From the NCBI GenBank assembly GCA_016191165.1, contig JACPPF010000137.1, positions 1 through 64,000 of the forward strand: 64,000 nucleotides of DNA. Direction: 5' to 3'. The stretch comes from Planctomycetota bacterium (GTDB lineage: Bacteria > Planctomycetota > Planctomycetia > Gemmatales > Gemmataceae). The position numbers were made by a program, and so were the translations under genes. A model generated the notes under the pieces. It made no database searches and was not told the DNA's origin. It saw nothing but the letters and a program-made list of their open reading frames with translations. Of the stretch, positions 43,157 to 51,797 are shown one piece after another. Each line of letters opens with the position of its first letter. The first letter of the stretch is position 1.

Positions 43157-46100
43157 TCGCCGGCAAACACTTCGACCCCGTGGTGGGCGTTGACATCCAT
43201 ATCATTCAGCCGCCGGGCCCGGTCCCGCCCCTGCCCATTCCCCATCCCTTCATCGGTTTTCTCATCGACCCGATGGACTATGTGCCCATCGTCGGCGCCA
43301 CGGTCGAAGTCAACGGCATGAAACGCGGCGTGGCCGGCAGCAGCGGCAAGTGCGTCCCGCCTCATATCCCCATCGGCGGGGTCTTCGTCAAGCCTCCCGC
43401 CAACGAGTGCGAAGTGTTCATGGGCAGCCAAACCGTCCTGTTCGACGGCGACCCGGCCACGCGCCTCGGCGAGCCCGTCCTGAGTTGCCACGACATCGGC
43501 ATGCCTCCCATTCCGCGGCTAAAGAAAAAGAGCACCACCAAGTCGATGGTGCTCCCGACCAGCGTCGTCCTCGCCGTCCCCGCCGGGCCACCCGTCATGA
43601 TCGGTGGACCTCCCATCATCAACTTCATGGCCATGGCCATGAAGCTCGGCATGGCTGCCCTGGGCAAAGCGTTCAAGAAATTGATGAAGACGAACCTGGC
43701 CAAGAAAGCCGGCGCCGCGTTCAAAAAGGCGCGCCAAAAGGCCTTTGGCAAAATGAAGCCGGGGTTTCTGAAGTGCAAAGTCCTCAAGGCCGAGCCAGTC
43801 AACAGCATCACGGGCGAGGTCGTGGTCGAACAACAGGACTTCGCCCTCCCAGGTCGCCTGCCGTTCGACTGGATTCGCACCTACGGCTCCCAGAACGAAC
43901 GCTCGGGCTTGTGCGGGCACGGCTGGGAAACGCCGGCCGATGCGCGGATCGTCTTCGAATCCGATGGCTCGGTCACCTTCGCCGACGGCAGCGCCGGGAC
44001 CACGCTCTTTCCGCACCTGCCACCCGATGGATCGGTCGAAGAAGCGTTCGCAGGCACCCTCCTCACGCACCGCCCGGGCCTGCTTCATGTCCGCACCAAG
44101 GAAGGCCTCAGCTATCAATTCACTTACCCAGAGCCGGGCGTCAAGGAGGCTTTTGTCGAATCGATCACCGACCGCTGCAACAACAAGCTGCGTTTCGTCC
44201 GCAACGGTCGCGATCTCCTGGCCATCGAGGAAAGCACCGGCCGGCGCATCGACGTGACCTGCCGCAATGGCCGAATCGCGGAGATGTTTCTGCACGCACC
44301 TGGCGAACCACAGCCCCGGCTGTTGGTTCAATACGAGTACAACGCCGACGGCGATCTGGTGACCGTGTTTGACGCGCTGAAGGCGCCGATCCGATTCGCC
44401 TACCGCGACCACCGCGTGGTCAAGCTGACCGATCGCAACGGCCTGTCGTTCTACTGGGAATACGACAACTACACGGCCAGGGGACGTTGCATTCACCCCT
44501 ACGGCGACGGCGGGCTCTATGACTATCGTTTTGAATATGACAACATCCTGCAAGAAACGCGCGTGACCGACTCGCTGGGCCACGTCACCACGATTCAGTT
44601 CGACGACCGCTTCCTGCCCATCATGGAGATCGACCCGCTCGGCGGCGTCACGTCCTACGAGTACGACGACGCCGGGCGTACCCTCGCCGTCAGCGATCCC
44701 GTGGGCAACCGCACCGAGTACGAATACGACGATCGCGGCAACCTGCTCAAGCTCACCCGGCCCGATGGCGCCGCGGTTGTCGTGGAATTCAACAGCCAGG
44801 ATCAGGTAGTCAAACTCACCGATCCCCTGGGCGCCGTCTGGGAGCAAACCTGGGACACCCGCGGCCTGTTGATCGAACAAAAATCGCCCCTGGGCGCCAT
44901 CTCCAAATATGAATACGACGCCCAGGGCCAGCTCCGCGCTTTCACCAACCCGCGCGGCGCCCGCACCATGCTCGACTTCGATCCCCTCGGCAACATCTCG
45001 CTCTTGACAGACGCTCTGGGCCATCGAAGCCAGTTCACCCACGACGCCCTCGGCAACCTCATCCAAAAAATCGACCCGCTCGGTCGCGAGACCGCCTACC
45101 GCTACGACCTGAAATCGCGCCTGCTGGACATCACGCTGCCATCCAAATCAACCATTCATTGCGGCTACGACGGCGAGGACAACCTGATCCGCTACGTCGA
45201 TGAAAACGGCGCGGAGACGCGCCTCGAATACCGCGGGCTCGGCGAAATCTCCAAGCGCATCCAGCCCGACGGGCACACCGTTCAGTACCACTACGACAAC
45301 GAAGAGCGTTTGACCGGCATCACCAACCAGCGCGGCGAAACCTACAAACTCGTTCGCGATCCGCTCGGCCGCATCATCGAGGAAATCGACTACTGGGGCC
45401 AGCCGCGACGCTACGAATACGATGCCGCCGGCAACCTGTGCGCCGCCATCGATCCGCTCGGACGCCGCGTCGATTACAAGTGCGATCCACTCGGGCGCAT
45501 CGTTCAGAAAACCCTCCCCGGCGGCGTGGAGGAAATGTTCGCCTATGACGGTAACGGCAATATCGTCGCCATGGAAAACGCCCACGGACCCGTGCAGCGC
45601 GTGTTCGACCTCGAAGGTCGGCTCCTCAAGGAAATCCAGGGTGAAACGTTTGTACTTGAGAATACCTATGACCTGGTCGGCAACCGCATTGCGCGAAAGA
45701 CGAGCCTGGGGAACCTCATCGAATATACCTACGATCGGCTCGACCAGGTCGCCACGGTCGGCATCAACGGCGCCGAACCAATCCGCATGGAGCGCGACGC
45801 CGCTGGGCAAGTCACACGCGAAACCCTGACGGCAAGCGTATCGCGAAGGCTCGCCTACAACGACGACGGGCTCCTCACGGAACAGGCGATGTCCAGCATG
45901 GATGGGCCAGCCTTCTCCACGCGCTTTGAATATGACCGCGCGGGCAACCTGACCAAACGCCTCGACACCCAGTTCGGGACCGATTCTTACAAATACGATC
46001 CCGTGGGCCGAATCCTGGAACATGTCGATCCCCAGGGCAAGCTCCATGGCTACCTGAACGACCCAGCCGGTGATCGACTGCGCACGCGCACCCTCGGCGC

Positions 46101-47175
46101 CGGCGACGATTGGCGCCGCGAGGGCGAACACGAGGGAACGTCCTATCGCTTCGATCGCGCCGGCAACCTGACCCATCGCCGCGACACCAAGCGCGACCTC
46201 GAACTCATCTGGGACGCCAACCAACGGCTCATCGAAAGCCGCGACCACGGCAAACCAACCCGCTACGGTTACGACCCGCTCGGCCGACGCCTGTTCAAGG
46301 AAACCGCGGGCATTCGCACCCTGTTCTTCTGGGACGGCGATGCCCTGGTCGGCGAAACCGTGGTGGACGCGACAAAACCCAATGAGAAGAAACCAATACG
46401 TGAATACGTGTACTACCCGGAGACGTTTGAACCGTTGGCCTTGATCGTGGCGGATGCCGAGAGTCGGCAGGTGTATAATTACCACAACGACCCGAACGGC
46501 TGTCCGACGCGGATGACGGATGCGAAGGGGCGGGTGAAGTGGGGGGTGACTTACACGGCGTGGGGTAAAGTTTCACGTTTTGATATTCAGGAACTCGATA
46601 ATCGAATCCGCCTACAAGGTCAGTTGGAGGATCCAGAAACCGGCCTTTGTTATAATCGCCACCGGTATTTTGATCAATGCACGGGCCAGTTCATTTCCCA
46701 GGATCCCTTGGGAATAGAAATTGCGAAAAACCTGTATGAATTTGCCGTGAACAGCTTGGCCTGGATAGATCCCTGGGGGCTTAACTGCAAACTGCGCGAC
46801 GCGAAGGGCCGGTTCCGGAAAGCCGCCACGGCAGCAGAGGAACTGTCCACGATGCCCCAGTTGGCGGGTAAGAAGCAGGCCGACATTGAAAAAATGCTGA
46901 AGCGCCGCGGATATACGAGTGTGCCGGCGCATAGTGGTGGCACGGTTTGGACCAAATCTATGCCCGACGGCAACACGGTTGCTGTGCGCCTCGATCCGCC
47001 GATGGTGCGAACTCCGCCGAAAGGGTTTGCAGATGAGGTCAAACATGCGCACAAAGAAATCGTACCTACGTCCGCAGTGAGTGGCGGAAATTATCCACCA
47101 AATGCGGCGTCGAAACTTGGCGACACGGGCGCTCCTTCAACGGGCCCCCGTGATGCCCACATCCCCATCCAGTAA
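43153..47175 (+). CDS. PAAR/DUF4150-RHS polymorphic toxin
   Basis: 1340 residues. Residues 1-125 form a PAAR-like DUF4150 domain (PHPFIGFLIDPMDYVPIVGA, HIPIGGVF, FMGSQTV, LSCHDIG) that caps VgrG. A hydrophobic segment (about 133-170) and a Lys-rich stretch follow, then DUF6531 (about 212-290, PVNSITGEVVVEQQDF). The RHS shell of YD repeats covers about 330-1165 (YDxxGRxxx, for example YEYDDAGRTLAV). The core motif ending DPLGIE and WIDPWGL lies at about 1170-1210. After it comes a 130-residue variable domain (KLRDAKGRFRKA, GYTSVPAHSGGTVWTK, ADEVKHAHKEIVPTSAVSG, RDAHIPIQ). RHS proteins cage and deliver C-terminal toxins. The toxin domain is not one I can name with confidence. Confidence 0.9.
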   Translation: MIAGKHFDPVVGVDIHIIQPPGPVPPLPIPHPFIGFLIDPMDYVPIVGATVEVNGMKRGVAGSSGKCVPPHIPIGGVFVKPPANECEVFMGSQTVLFDGDPATRLGEPVLSCHDIGMPPIPRLKKKSTTKSMVLPTSVVLAVPAGPPVMIGGPPIINFMAMAMKLGMAALGKAFKKLMKTNLAKKAGAAFKKARQKAFGKMKPGFLKCKVLKAEPVNSITGEVVVEQQDFALPGRLPFDWIRTYGSQNERSGLCGHGWETPADARIVFESDGSVTFADGSAGTTLFPHLPPDGSVEEAFAGTLLTHRPGLLHVRTKEGLSYQFTYPEPGVKEAFVESITDRCNNKLRFVRNGRDLLAIEESTGRRIDVTCRNGRIAEMFLHAPGEPQPRLLVQYEYNADGDLVTVFDALKAPIRFAYRDHRVVKLTDRNGLSFYWEYDNYTARGRCIHPYGDGGLYDYRFEYDNILQETRVTDSLGHVTTIQFDDRFLPIMEIDPLGGVTSYEYDDAGRTLAVSDPVGNRTEYEYDDRGNLLKLTRPDGAAVVVEFNSQDQVVKLTDPLGAVWEQTWDTRGLLIEQKSPLGAISKYEYDAQGQLRAFTNPRGARTMLDFDPLGNISLLTDALGHRSQFTHDALGNLIQKIDPLGRETAYRYDLKSRLLDITLPSKSTIHCGYDGEDNLIRYVDENGAETRLEYRGLGEISKRIQPDGHTVQYHYDNEERLTGITNQRGETYKLVRDPLGRIIEEIDYWGQPRRYEYDAAGNLCAAIDPLGRRVDYKCDPLGRIVQKTLPGGVEEMFAYDGNGNIVAMENAHGPVQRVFDLEGRLLKEIQGETFVLENTYDLVGNRIARKTSLGNLIEYTYDRLDQVATVGINGAEPIRMERDAAGQVTRETLTASVSRRLAYNDDGLLTEQAMSSMDGPAFSTRFEYDRAGNLTKRLDTQFGTDSYKYDPVGRILEHVDPQGKLHGYLNDPAGDRLRTRTLGAGDDWRREGEHEGTSYRFDRAGNLTHRRDTKRDLELIWDANQRLIESRDHGKPTRYGYDPLGRRLFKETAGIRTLFFWDGDALVGETVVDATKPNEKKPIREYVYYPETFEPLALIVADAESRQVYNYHNDPNGCPTRMTDAKGRVKWGVTYTAWGKVSRFDIQELDNRIRLQGQLEDPETGLCYNRHRYFDQCTGQFISQDPLGIEIAKNLYEFAVNSLAWIDPWGLNCKLRDAKGRFRKAATAAEELSTMPQLAGKKQADIEKMLKRRGYTSVPAHSGGTVWTKSMPDGNTVAVRLDPPMVRTPPKGFADEVKHAHKEIVPTSAVSGGNYPPNAASKLGDTGAPSTGPRDAHIPIQ

Positions 47176-47192
47176 ACCCTGAGGGCATGCTA

Positions 47193-47729
47193 ATGAAAAC
47201 GCTCGACAACATCCTGGGTTGCAAGGACCTGGCTCAGCTACTCAAGGAGCTCGAGGATTCGGTTGCATTTCTACACACCCAAAGGCGCCTGCCCCCGGCG
47301 TGGACGCCGGCAGAGGAAAAACGGCTGGTGGCGATGATTGACAAAATTGACGATTCCCGATTATGGCGCGCCTTGTGGTCCTACCTCTTAGTCTCGCGCG
47401 GGGATGCAAGAATCGGCGAGTACTGCCGAAGCCGACTCGCGCGGTTCGCAAACATCCGAAAAGTAAACCAAGAACCCGGCGTCCAACGACCAGACGTGTT
47501 TCTGCGGTATCTCTTCAAGCATTTTCCCGAAGAACGCGACGCCTTGCTCGCCAAATTCGTCCACGCCCAAGACATTACGCTTCGCTTTGCCGTGGCAGAA
47601 GAGCTTGCCAAGACCGATCCGGATGGTGCGTTGCAACAAATGCGAGTCCTTCATGAAGAAGCCGGAAGTACGGTCTATCATGACATCTTTGATGCCACGG
47701 ACCTTTGGCTCGCTGAAGCGGGAACATGA
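47193..47729 (+). CDS. Candidate immunity protein for the RHS toxin
   Basis: 178 residues from ATG 47193 (GAGGG seven bases upstream; the ATG at 47187 is less well placed). The sequence is entirely helical (KDLAQLLKELEDSVAFLH, DDSRLWRALWSYLLVSRG, LRFAVAEELAKTDPDGALQQM) in HEAT-like pairs, with no signal peptide. It starts 17 bp after the RHS stop, the usual position for the cognate immunity gene of a polymorphic toxin. AT content appears higher than in the RHS shell, as is common for toxin/immunity ends. I do not recognise the family. The function is inferred from position alone. Confidence 0.6.
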   Translation: MKTLDNILGCKDLAQLLKELEDSVAFLHTQRRLPPAWTPAEEKRLVAMIDKIDDSRLWRALWSYLLVSRGDARIGEYCRSRLARFANIRKVNQEPGVQRPDVFLRYLFKHFPEERDALLAKFVHAQDITLRFAVAEELAKTDPDGALQQMRVLHEEAGSTVYHDIFDATDLWLAEAGT

Positions 47730-47792
47730 CTTGCTTTGGGCGGCGTTAAGGCTAGCGAGGTTTCCACCTCAGACCAAAGCAACCCACGCATA

Positions 47793-47855
47793 CTAGCCCG
47801 AAGCGTAAGCGAGGGATCGCTTGCAACGGAAAACCTCGCTAACGCTTCGGGCTAG
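47793..47855. terminator. 22-bp-stem hairpin
   Basis: Arms 47793-47814 (begins CTAGCCCGAAGCG) and 47834-47855 (ends CGCTTCGGGCTAG) pair with one mismatch. It follows the toxin/immunity operon and could terminate it. From general knowledge, the arm sequence belongs to a repeat type found in many planctomycete genomes. Confidence 0.6.
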
Positions 47856-47974
47856 TATGCAAACTTGACTCAATCGCCATGAGTTTCGCGAAGCGAGGGA
47901 TCGCTTGCAACGGAAAACCTCGCTAACGCTTCGGGCTAGTATGCAAACTTGACTCAATCGCCATGAGTTTCGCG
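47807..47974. repeat. Tandem direct repeat, two copies of 84 bp
   Basis: 47807-47890 and 47891-47974 are essentially identical (both run from AAGCGAGGGATCGC to CATGAGTTTCGCG). Each contains the right arm of the hairpin; the full left arm exists only before the first copy. This is a recent tandem duplication next to a repeat element. Two copies without spacers do not make a CRISPR array. Confidence 0.85.
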
Positions 47975-48057
47975 GTTCAAGAACACTAGACTCGAACCTC
48001 TCCGCTTCCGGCGGAACTAATGCCCAATCCCGGGCACCCGTTCTCGTCAGCCCCACC

Positions 48058-49020
48058 TCACGCCCCCCCCGGCTTCTCCACCCCGTCCGGCGAGTGGGCC
48101 ATGCGGAAACGCTGGAAGATCATCGGCCTTGCAAACGGCTCGATTTGCAGCATCACCATGCCGTTCTGAAAAATCACCACGTGGCCCGACGATTGGCTAA
48201 CTACGATGGCGACGGCCTTGGTCTTCTTGGTGATGGCGGCGCCGGCCCAGTGGCGGGTGCCCCAGCCCTTGCTGATGCCCACGACCCCCTCCGTCGGCGC
48301 GTCGATCAACATGCACGCCGCCTCCGCCACGCCGTCGCGCCGGATCAAGATGGCGCCTTCGAGCTGGGCGATGTCCTTGATCTGCTCGCGGACCTTCTTG
48401 TCGCGGATGTCCCGTTCCTTGCGGCCATAACCGCGGAACGGATTGAAATTGAGCGGCCGCGACATCGACAAGACTTTTTCGGTATCCCCGACCACGAACA
48501 TGGTGCCGACCGGTTTGCCCTCGCGGCCTTCCTGCCCGATCTCGGTCGCCAGTTCGACGACAGCCCGCAGGGTTTCCAACGGTACATGCGTATCGAGTTT
48601 GCGCAGATCGGCGGCGGTGAGGCGTTCGAGGTGTTCGCCCAGGTGGATGACGCTCAGGCTATCCACATGCTCCGGCCTGCCGTCGTCCATGCCGATGCCG
48701 TTGAAGATCGCGATGACCTGCGCGCCGCTCTTGAGCTTCTCGGTGGCGACCGCTTCCAGAAGCGCGACGCTCATCTGTTCGTGCGTTGGCGTCGGCCCGG
48801 GGTCAATGTCCAGAACGTGCAGGCGCTTGTCGGCATTCAAGAGCTGATGCAGCTTCGGATTCTTGGCGGAGACGAGCAGCTTGTCCGCGGGCAGGATTTG
48901 CAGGACCTCGTTCCAGTCCTGATTGATCTCCGTCAGCAGCAACACCGCGTCAGCCGACAACTCATCCAGCAACTGGCGAGCAGCCTTCAAAAGGACGGTG
49001 GTTTGTAGCGGGAGAGCCAT
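48058..49020 (-). CDS. Diadenylate cyclase-like protein (DacZ-type)
   Basis: 320 residues. The N-terminal ~160 residues are a pyruvate-kinase C-domain-like alpha/beta region. The DAC (DisA_N) domain follows: GKPVGTMFVVGDTEKVL (168-184), NPFRGYGRKERD, QIKDIAQLEGAILI (213-226), KGWGTRHWAGAAIT (251-264) and AIVVSQSSGHVVIF. This two-domain order and the RHWAG version of the RHR loop match the archaeal DacZ group better than DisA or CdaA. The key DGA motif reads EGA (221-223), so the Asp thought to hold the metal is a Glu. Active members make c-di-AMP from two ATP; activity here is uncertain. Confidence 0.75.
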   Translation of the reverse strand: MALPLQTTVLLKAARQLLDELSADAVLLLTEINQDWNEVLQILPADKLLVSAKNPKLHQLLNADKRLHVLDIDPGPTPTHEQMSVALLEAVATEKLKSGAQVIAIFNGIGMDDGRPEHVDSLSVIHLGEHLERLTAADLRKLDTHVPLETLRAVVELATEIGQEGREGKPVGTMFVVGDTEKVLSMSRPLNFNPFRGYGRKERDIRDKKVREQIKDIAQLEGAILIRRDGVAEAACMLIDAPTEGVVGISKGWGTRHWAGAAITKKTKAVAIVVSQSSGHVVIFQNGMVMLQIEPFARPMIFQRFRMAHSPDGVEKPGGA

Positions 49021-49255
49021 GAGTGCCGAACATTTCCAGGGTTGCGGAGCCTATTCACCGGCGCGAAACGAGAAGTATGTTTTATCCCATCCTGCGACAA
49101 GGCAAAGAGCCAACGCACACAAAAAAGGAGCGATTTCAAAAATAAGTTGGCGCTTTCCGCTTCCAACTGACGTTGCATTCTCTTAAGGCTTGAGTCAAAA
49201 TCCGGGAAAGAAAACCTGATTTAGGGTTTAATGCCCCCAGCAAAGGTTGAACGCC

Positions 49256-50611
49256 ATGCAAGAAACGATCCTTCAATCGATTGGCAAGACTCCGCTCGTC
49301 AAGCTGCGCCGCCTGACCGAAGGTCTGCAAGCCAGCGTCTTTGTCAAGAACGAAGCGATGAACCCCGGCGGCAGCGTCAAGGATCGGGTCGCCCAGTCGA
49401 TGATCGCCGATGCCGAACGCCGTGGACTGCTTCGGCTCGGCGGGACCATCATCGAGGCGACCGCGGGCAACACGGGAGTCGGGCTCGCCATGATCGCCGC
49501 CGTCAAGGGCTACCGCTGCATCTTCGTCCTGCCCGACAAGATGAGCGGCGAGAAGATCGGCCTGCTCAAGGCGTATGGCGCCGAGGTCGTCATCACGCCC
49601 ACCAATGTCCCGCCCGATTCGCCCGACAGCTACAACGGCGTCGCCGATCGCCTGGCCCGCGAAATCCCCGGCGCCTGGCGGCCCAACCAGTTCTCCAACC
49701 TCTCCAATCCCGAGGTCCACTACCGCACCACGGGCCACGAAATCTGGGAGCAGACCGAGGGCCGCATCACCGCGTTCGTCGCCGGCGCCGGCACGGGCGG
49801 AACGATCTCCGGCGTCGCTCGTTATCTCAAGGAGCAGAATCCCGATGTCAAGATCATCGGCGCCGATCCGGAGGGTTCGATCCTCTCCGGCGATTCGCCC
49901 AAGCCGTGGAAGGTGGAAGGCATCGGCGAGGACTTCGTGCCCAAGACGCTGAACAGCCAGCTCGTGGACGAGTGGATTCGCGTAGGCGATGCCGAAGCGT
50001 TCCACATCGCCCGGCAACTGGCGCGCCGTGAAGGGATGCTCGTGGGCGGTTCGAGCGGGACCGCCGTTGCCGCGGCCTTGCGCTATGCCCGCAGGCTCAC
50101 CAGCGAACATGTCGTCGTCGCGCTTTGCGCCGACACCGGGCGCAACTACCTGAGCAAGTTTTTCGACGACGACTGGCTAAACCAGAACAAACTCAACATG
50201 ACGACCGACGTGCCGCACTCGATCGGCGACTTGTTGAAATCGCGCGGACCTCGGCAGCTTGTGACGATAACGCCCAAGACGACGATCTCCGAAGCGATCC
50301 GCCTGTTGCAGACGTCCAGCTTTTCGCAATTGCCCGTGCTGGACGGCGGCAAATCGGTGGGCGCGATTCAGGAGGTGACGCTCGCACGCATCCTGCACGA
50401 TCACAGCGACCCCGACAAGATTGCCGTCGGCGACGTCATGGCCCGCCCGTTGCCGCAGATGGAAACAACGGTGCATCTCGACGAGGCCTATCGCCTCCTG
50501 CTGGCGGGCAACACTGGCGTGCTGGCGGTGCAGGACGGGCAGGTGGTCGATATCGTCACGCGCATCGATCTGGTGCATTACTGGAATCAGGTGCGGACGA
50601 GGAAGGCGTGA
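49256..50611 (+). CDS. Cystathionine beta-synthase (PLP domain plus CBS pair)
   Basis: 451 residues from ATG 49256 (AAAGG upstream; a TTG three codons earlier is closer to that site than usual). The fold-type II PLP domain has the lysine motif NPGGSVKDRVA (Lys42), the Asn loop EATAGNTGVG and the phosphate loop GAGTGGTISG, with PxDxSxxS-like ends. Two CBS domains occupy about residues 325-450 (VTITPKTTISEAIRLL, VGDVMARPLPQMETTVHLDEAY). This is the cystathionine beta-synthase layout, converting homocysteine and serine to cystathionine; an O-acetylserine sulfhydrylase activity is possible. The partner gamma-lyase/synthase gene lies 1.9 kb downstream, beyond the ATPase/TOPRIM cassette. Confidence 0.85.
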   Translation: MQETILQSIGKTPLVKLRRLTEGLQASVFVKNEAMNPGGSVKDRVAQSMIADAERRGLLRLGGTIIEATAGNTGVGLAMIAAVKGYRCIFVLPDKMSGEKIGLLKAYGAEVVITPTNVPPDSPDSYNGVADRLAREIPGAWRPNQFSNLSNPEVHYRTTGHEIWEQTEGRITAFVAGAGTGGTISGVARYLKEQNPDVKIIGADPEGSILSGDSPKPWKVEGIGEDFVPKTLNSQLVDEWIRVGDAEAFHIARQLARREGMLVGGSSGTAVAAALRYARRLTSEHVVVALCADTGRNYLSKFFDDDWLNQNKLNMTTDVPHSIGDLLKSRGPRQLVTITPKTTISEAIRLLQTSSFSQLPVLDGGKSVGAIQEVTLARILHDHSDPDKIAVGDVMARPLPQMETTVHLDEAYRLLLAGNTGVLAVQDGQVVDIVTRIDLVHYWNQVRTRKA

Positions 50612-50681
50612 GGCTCAGTGGTAAAAAGTCGGATACAATGAGCTTGGCCGATGCTTTGGGAATTGCGTGAGGGCTTGAGCC

Positions 50682-51797
50682 GTGATTACGTCCGTTCAAT
50701 TGCAGAACTTCAAGAGCTTCCAAAACCAACGGATACCGCTGGAACGGTTGACAGTACTTGTCGGAGCCAATGCAAGCGGCAAGACTAGCGTACTCGACGC
50801 AATCTGGATCGCCGTCCAGGCCACCCTCAATGGGCAGACGCAGATTTCCGGTCTAGCCAATGTGCGCGCGCTCAACCGACCGGGTTGGGAACTCGACAGC
50901 CTGTATACGCGCGGCGCTGCCGGCCAGTTATTCATTCAATGCAATAGTAACATCCGACCCATAGGTTTTTTTGCCGATCCCCCAGTGTTGCATGACGTTG
51001 GTCGGTCAAAATGGACTATCAAAATCGACAAGCCTACTTTGGTGGATCCGGATGAACGGCCGCTCCAGAATTACGGCGTTCCAACACCCGAGTATCTTAA
51101 GCTCAACGCCACCAAGCTTTCCATTGCAACCTATGCTGATCAATTTCCACCGCGCATGGCGACAGACGGAGAGGGCTTGCCATCTGTGCTTGCGGACATG
51201 GCGCTGGGTAATCGTGTGGAATTTGACGGCTTGATCGAGGAAATGCGCCGCCTCATACCGCATTTCATGGGCATCCGATTCACCAAACGACTTGTTCAAA
51301 GGATTGAAACAGAGTTAGTTCGGTTTGGTGATGACACGGTCGAACGGCAAATAAATCGGGACTTCCAAGGCGATGCCATACTCTTCGATTTCCAGAATGC
51401 AAAGGGCATTTCCGCTCACCTGGTCAGCGAAGGCACGCTGATGTTGCTTGGCCTCCTCACGATTCTTCTCGGCCCGTCGCGCCCCGACCTTCTACTTCTG
51501 GACGACATCGAACACGGCTTGCACCCGCTCGCACAAAAATCGTTGCTGGAATTCCTTCGCAAAATCATGGAGCGTTTCCCCAATCTGCAGGTCGTCGCGA
51601 CCGCCCACTCGCCATACCTGCTCGATTACCTCAAGTCTGAAGAAGTTCGCCTGTTGACCATCGATCCAGATGGTTACTCGGTGTGCGGCAAACTGACGGA
51701 TCACCCGCAATTCGAGAAATGGAAAGGCGAAATGGCGCCCGGCGAAATGTGGAGCCTATTCGGCGAAAAATGGCTTGGTGAGGGGCACGTCCAGTGA
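50682..51797 (+). CDS. SMC/OLD-like AAA ATPase of a two-gene cassette
   Basis: 371 residues from GTG 50682 (GAGGG upstream). Walker A is GANASGKTS (28-36) directly after LERLTVLV, as in OLD/RecF-type ATPases (AAA15/AAA21). An ABC-like signature LVSEGTLMLLGLL (247-259), Walker B LLLLDDIEHGLHP (270-282) and switch TAHSPYLLDYL (308-318) follow. The ATPase ends without a TOPRIM domain; that domain seems to be in the next gene. Length and order match the COG4637-type predicted ATPases. Its stop overlaps the next start by 4 bp. The gene sits between two trans-sulfuration genes and looks more AT-rich than they do. Confidence 0.75.
   Translation: MITSVQLQNFKSFQNQRIPLERLTVLVGANASGKTSVLDAIWIAVQATLNGQTQISGLANVRALNRPGWELDSLYTRGAAGQLFIQCNSNIRPIGFFADPPVLHDVGRSKWTIKIDKPTLVDPDERPLQNYGVPTPEYLKLNATKLSIATYADQFPPRMATDGEGLPSVLADMALGNRVEFDGLIEEMRRLIPHFMGIRFTKRLVQRIETELVRFGDDTVERQINRDFQGDAILFDFQNAKGISAHLVSEGTLMLLGLLTILLGPSRPDLLLLDDIEHGLHPLAQKSLLEFLRKIMERFPNLQVVATAHSPYLLDYLKSEEVRLLTIDPDGYSVCGKLTDHPQFEKWKGEMAPGEMWSLFGEKWLGEGHVQ

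Larger units (their letters stand above)
47730..48057. other. Intergenic region with hairpin and 84-bp tandem duplication
   Basis: This region lies between the immunity candidate and the diadenylate cyclase-like gene (convergent). It holds the hairpin at 47793-47855 and the tandem repeat at 47807-47974, described separately. No gene is seen. Confidence 0.6.

Noticed and set aside
43519-46485. Minus-strand frames of 515 and 445 codons under the RHS gene
   Set aside because: They are antisense to YD repeats and show no independent motifs.
47807-47974. A CRISPR-like array
   Set aside because: There are only two units, they directly abut with no spacers, and the unit is 84 bp. This is a tandem duplication.
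50638-50670. A short leader-like frame (MSLADALGIA) upstream of the ATPase
   Set aside because: Ten codons without a clear ribosome site; too short to support as a gene or leader peptide.
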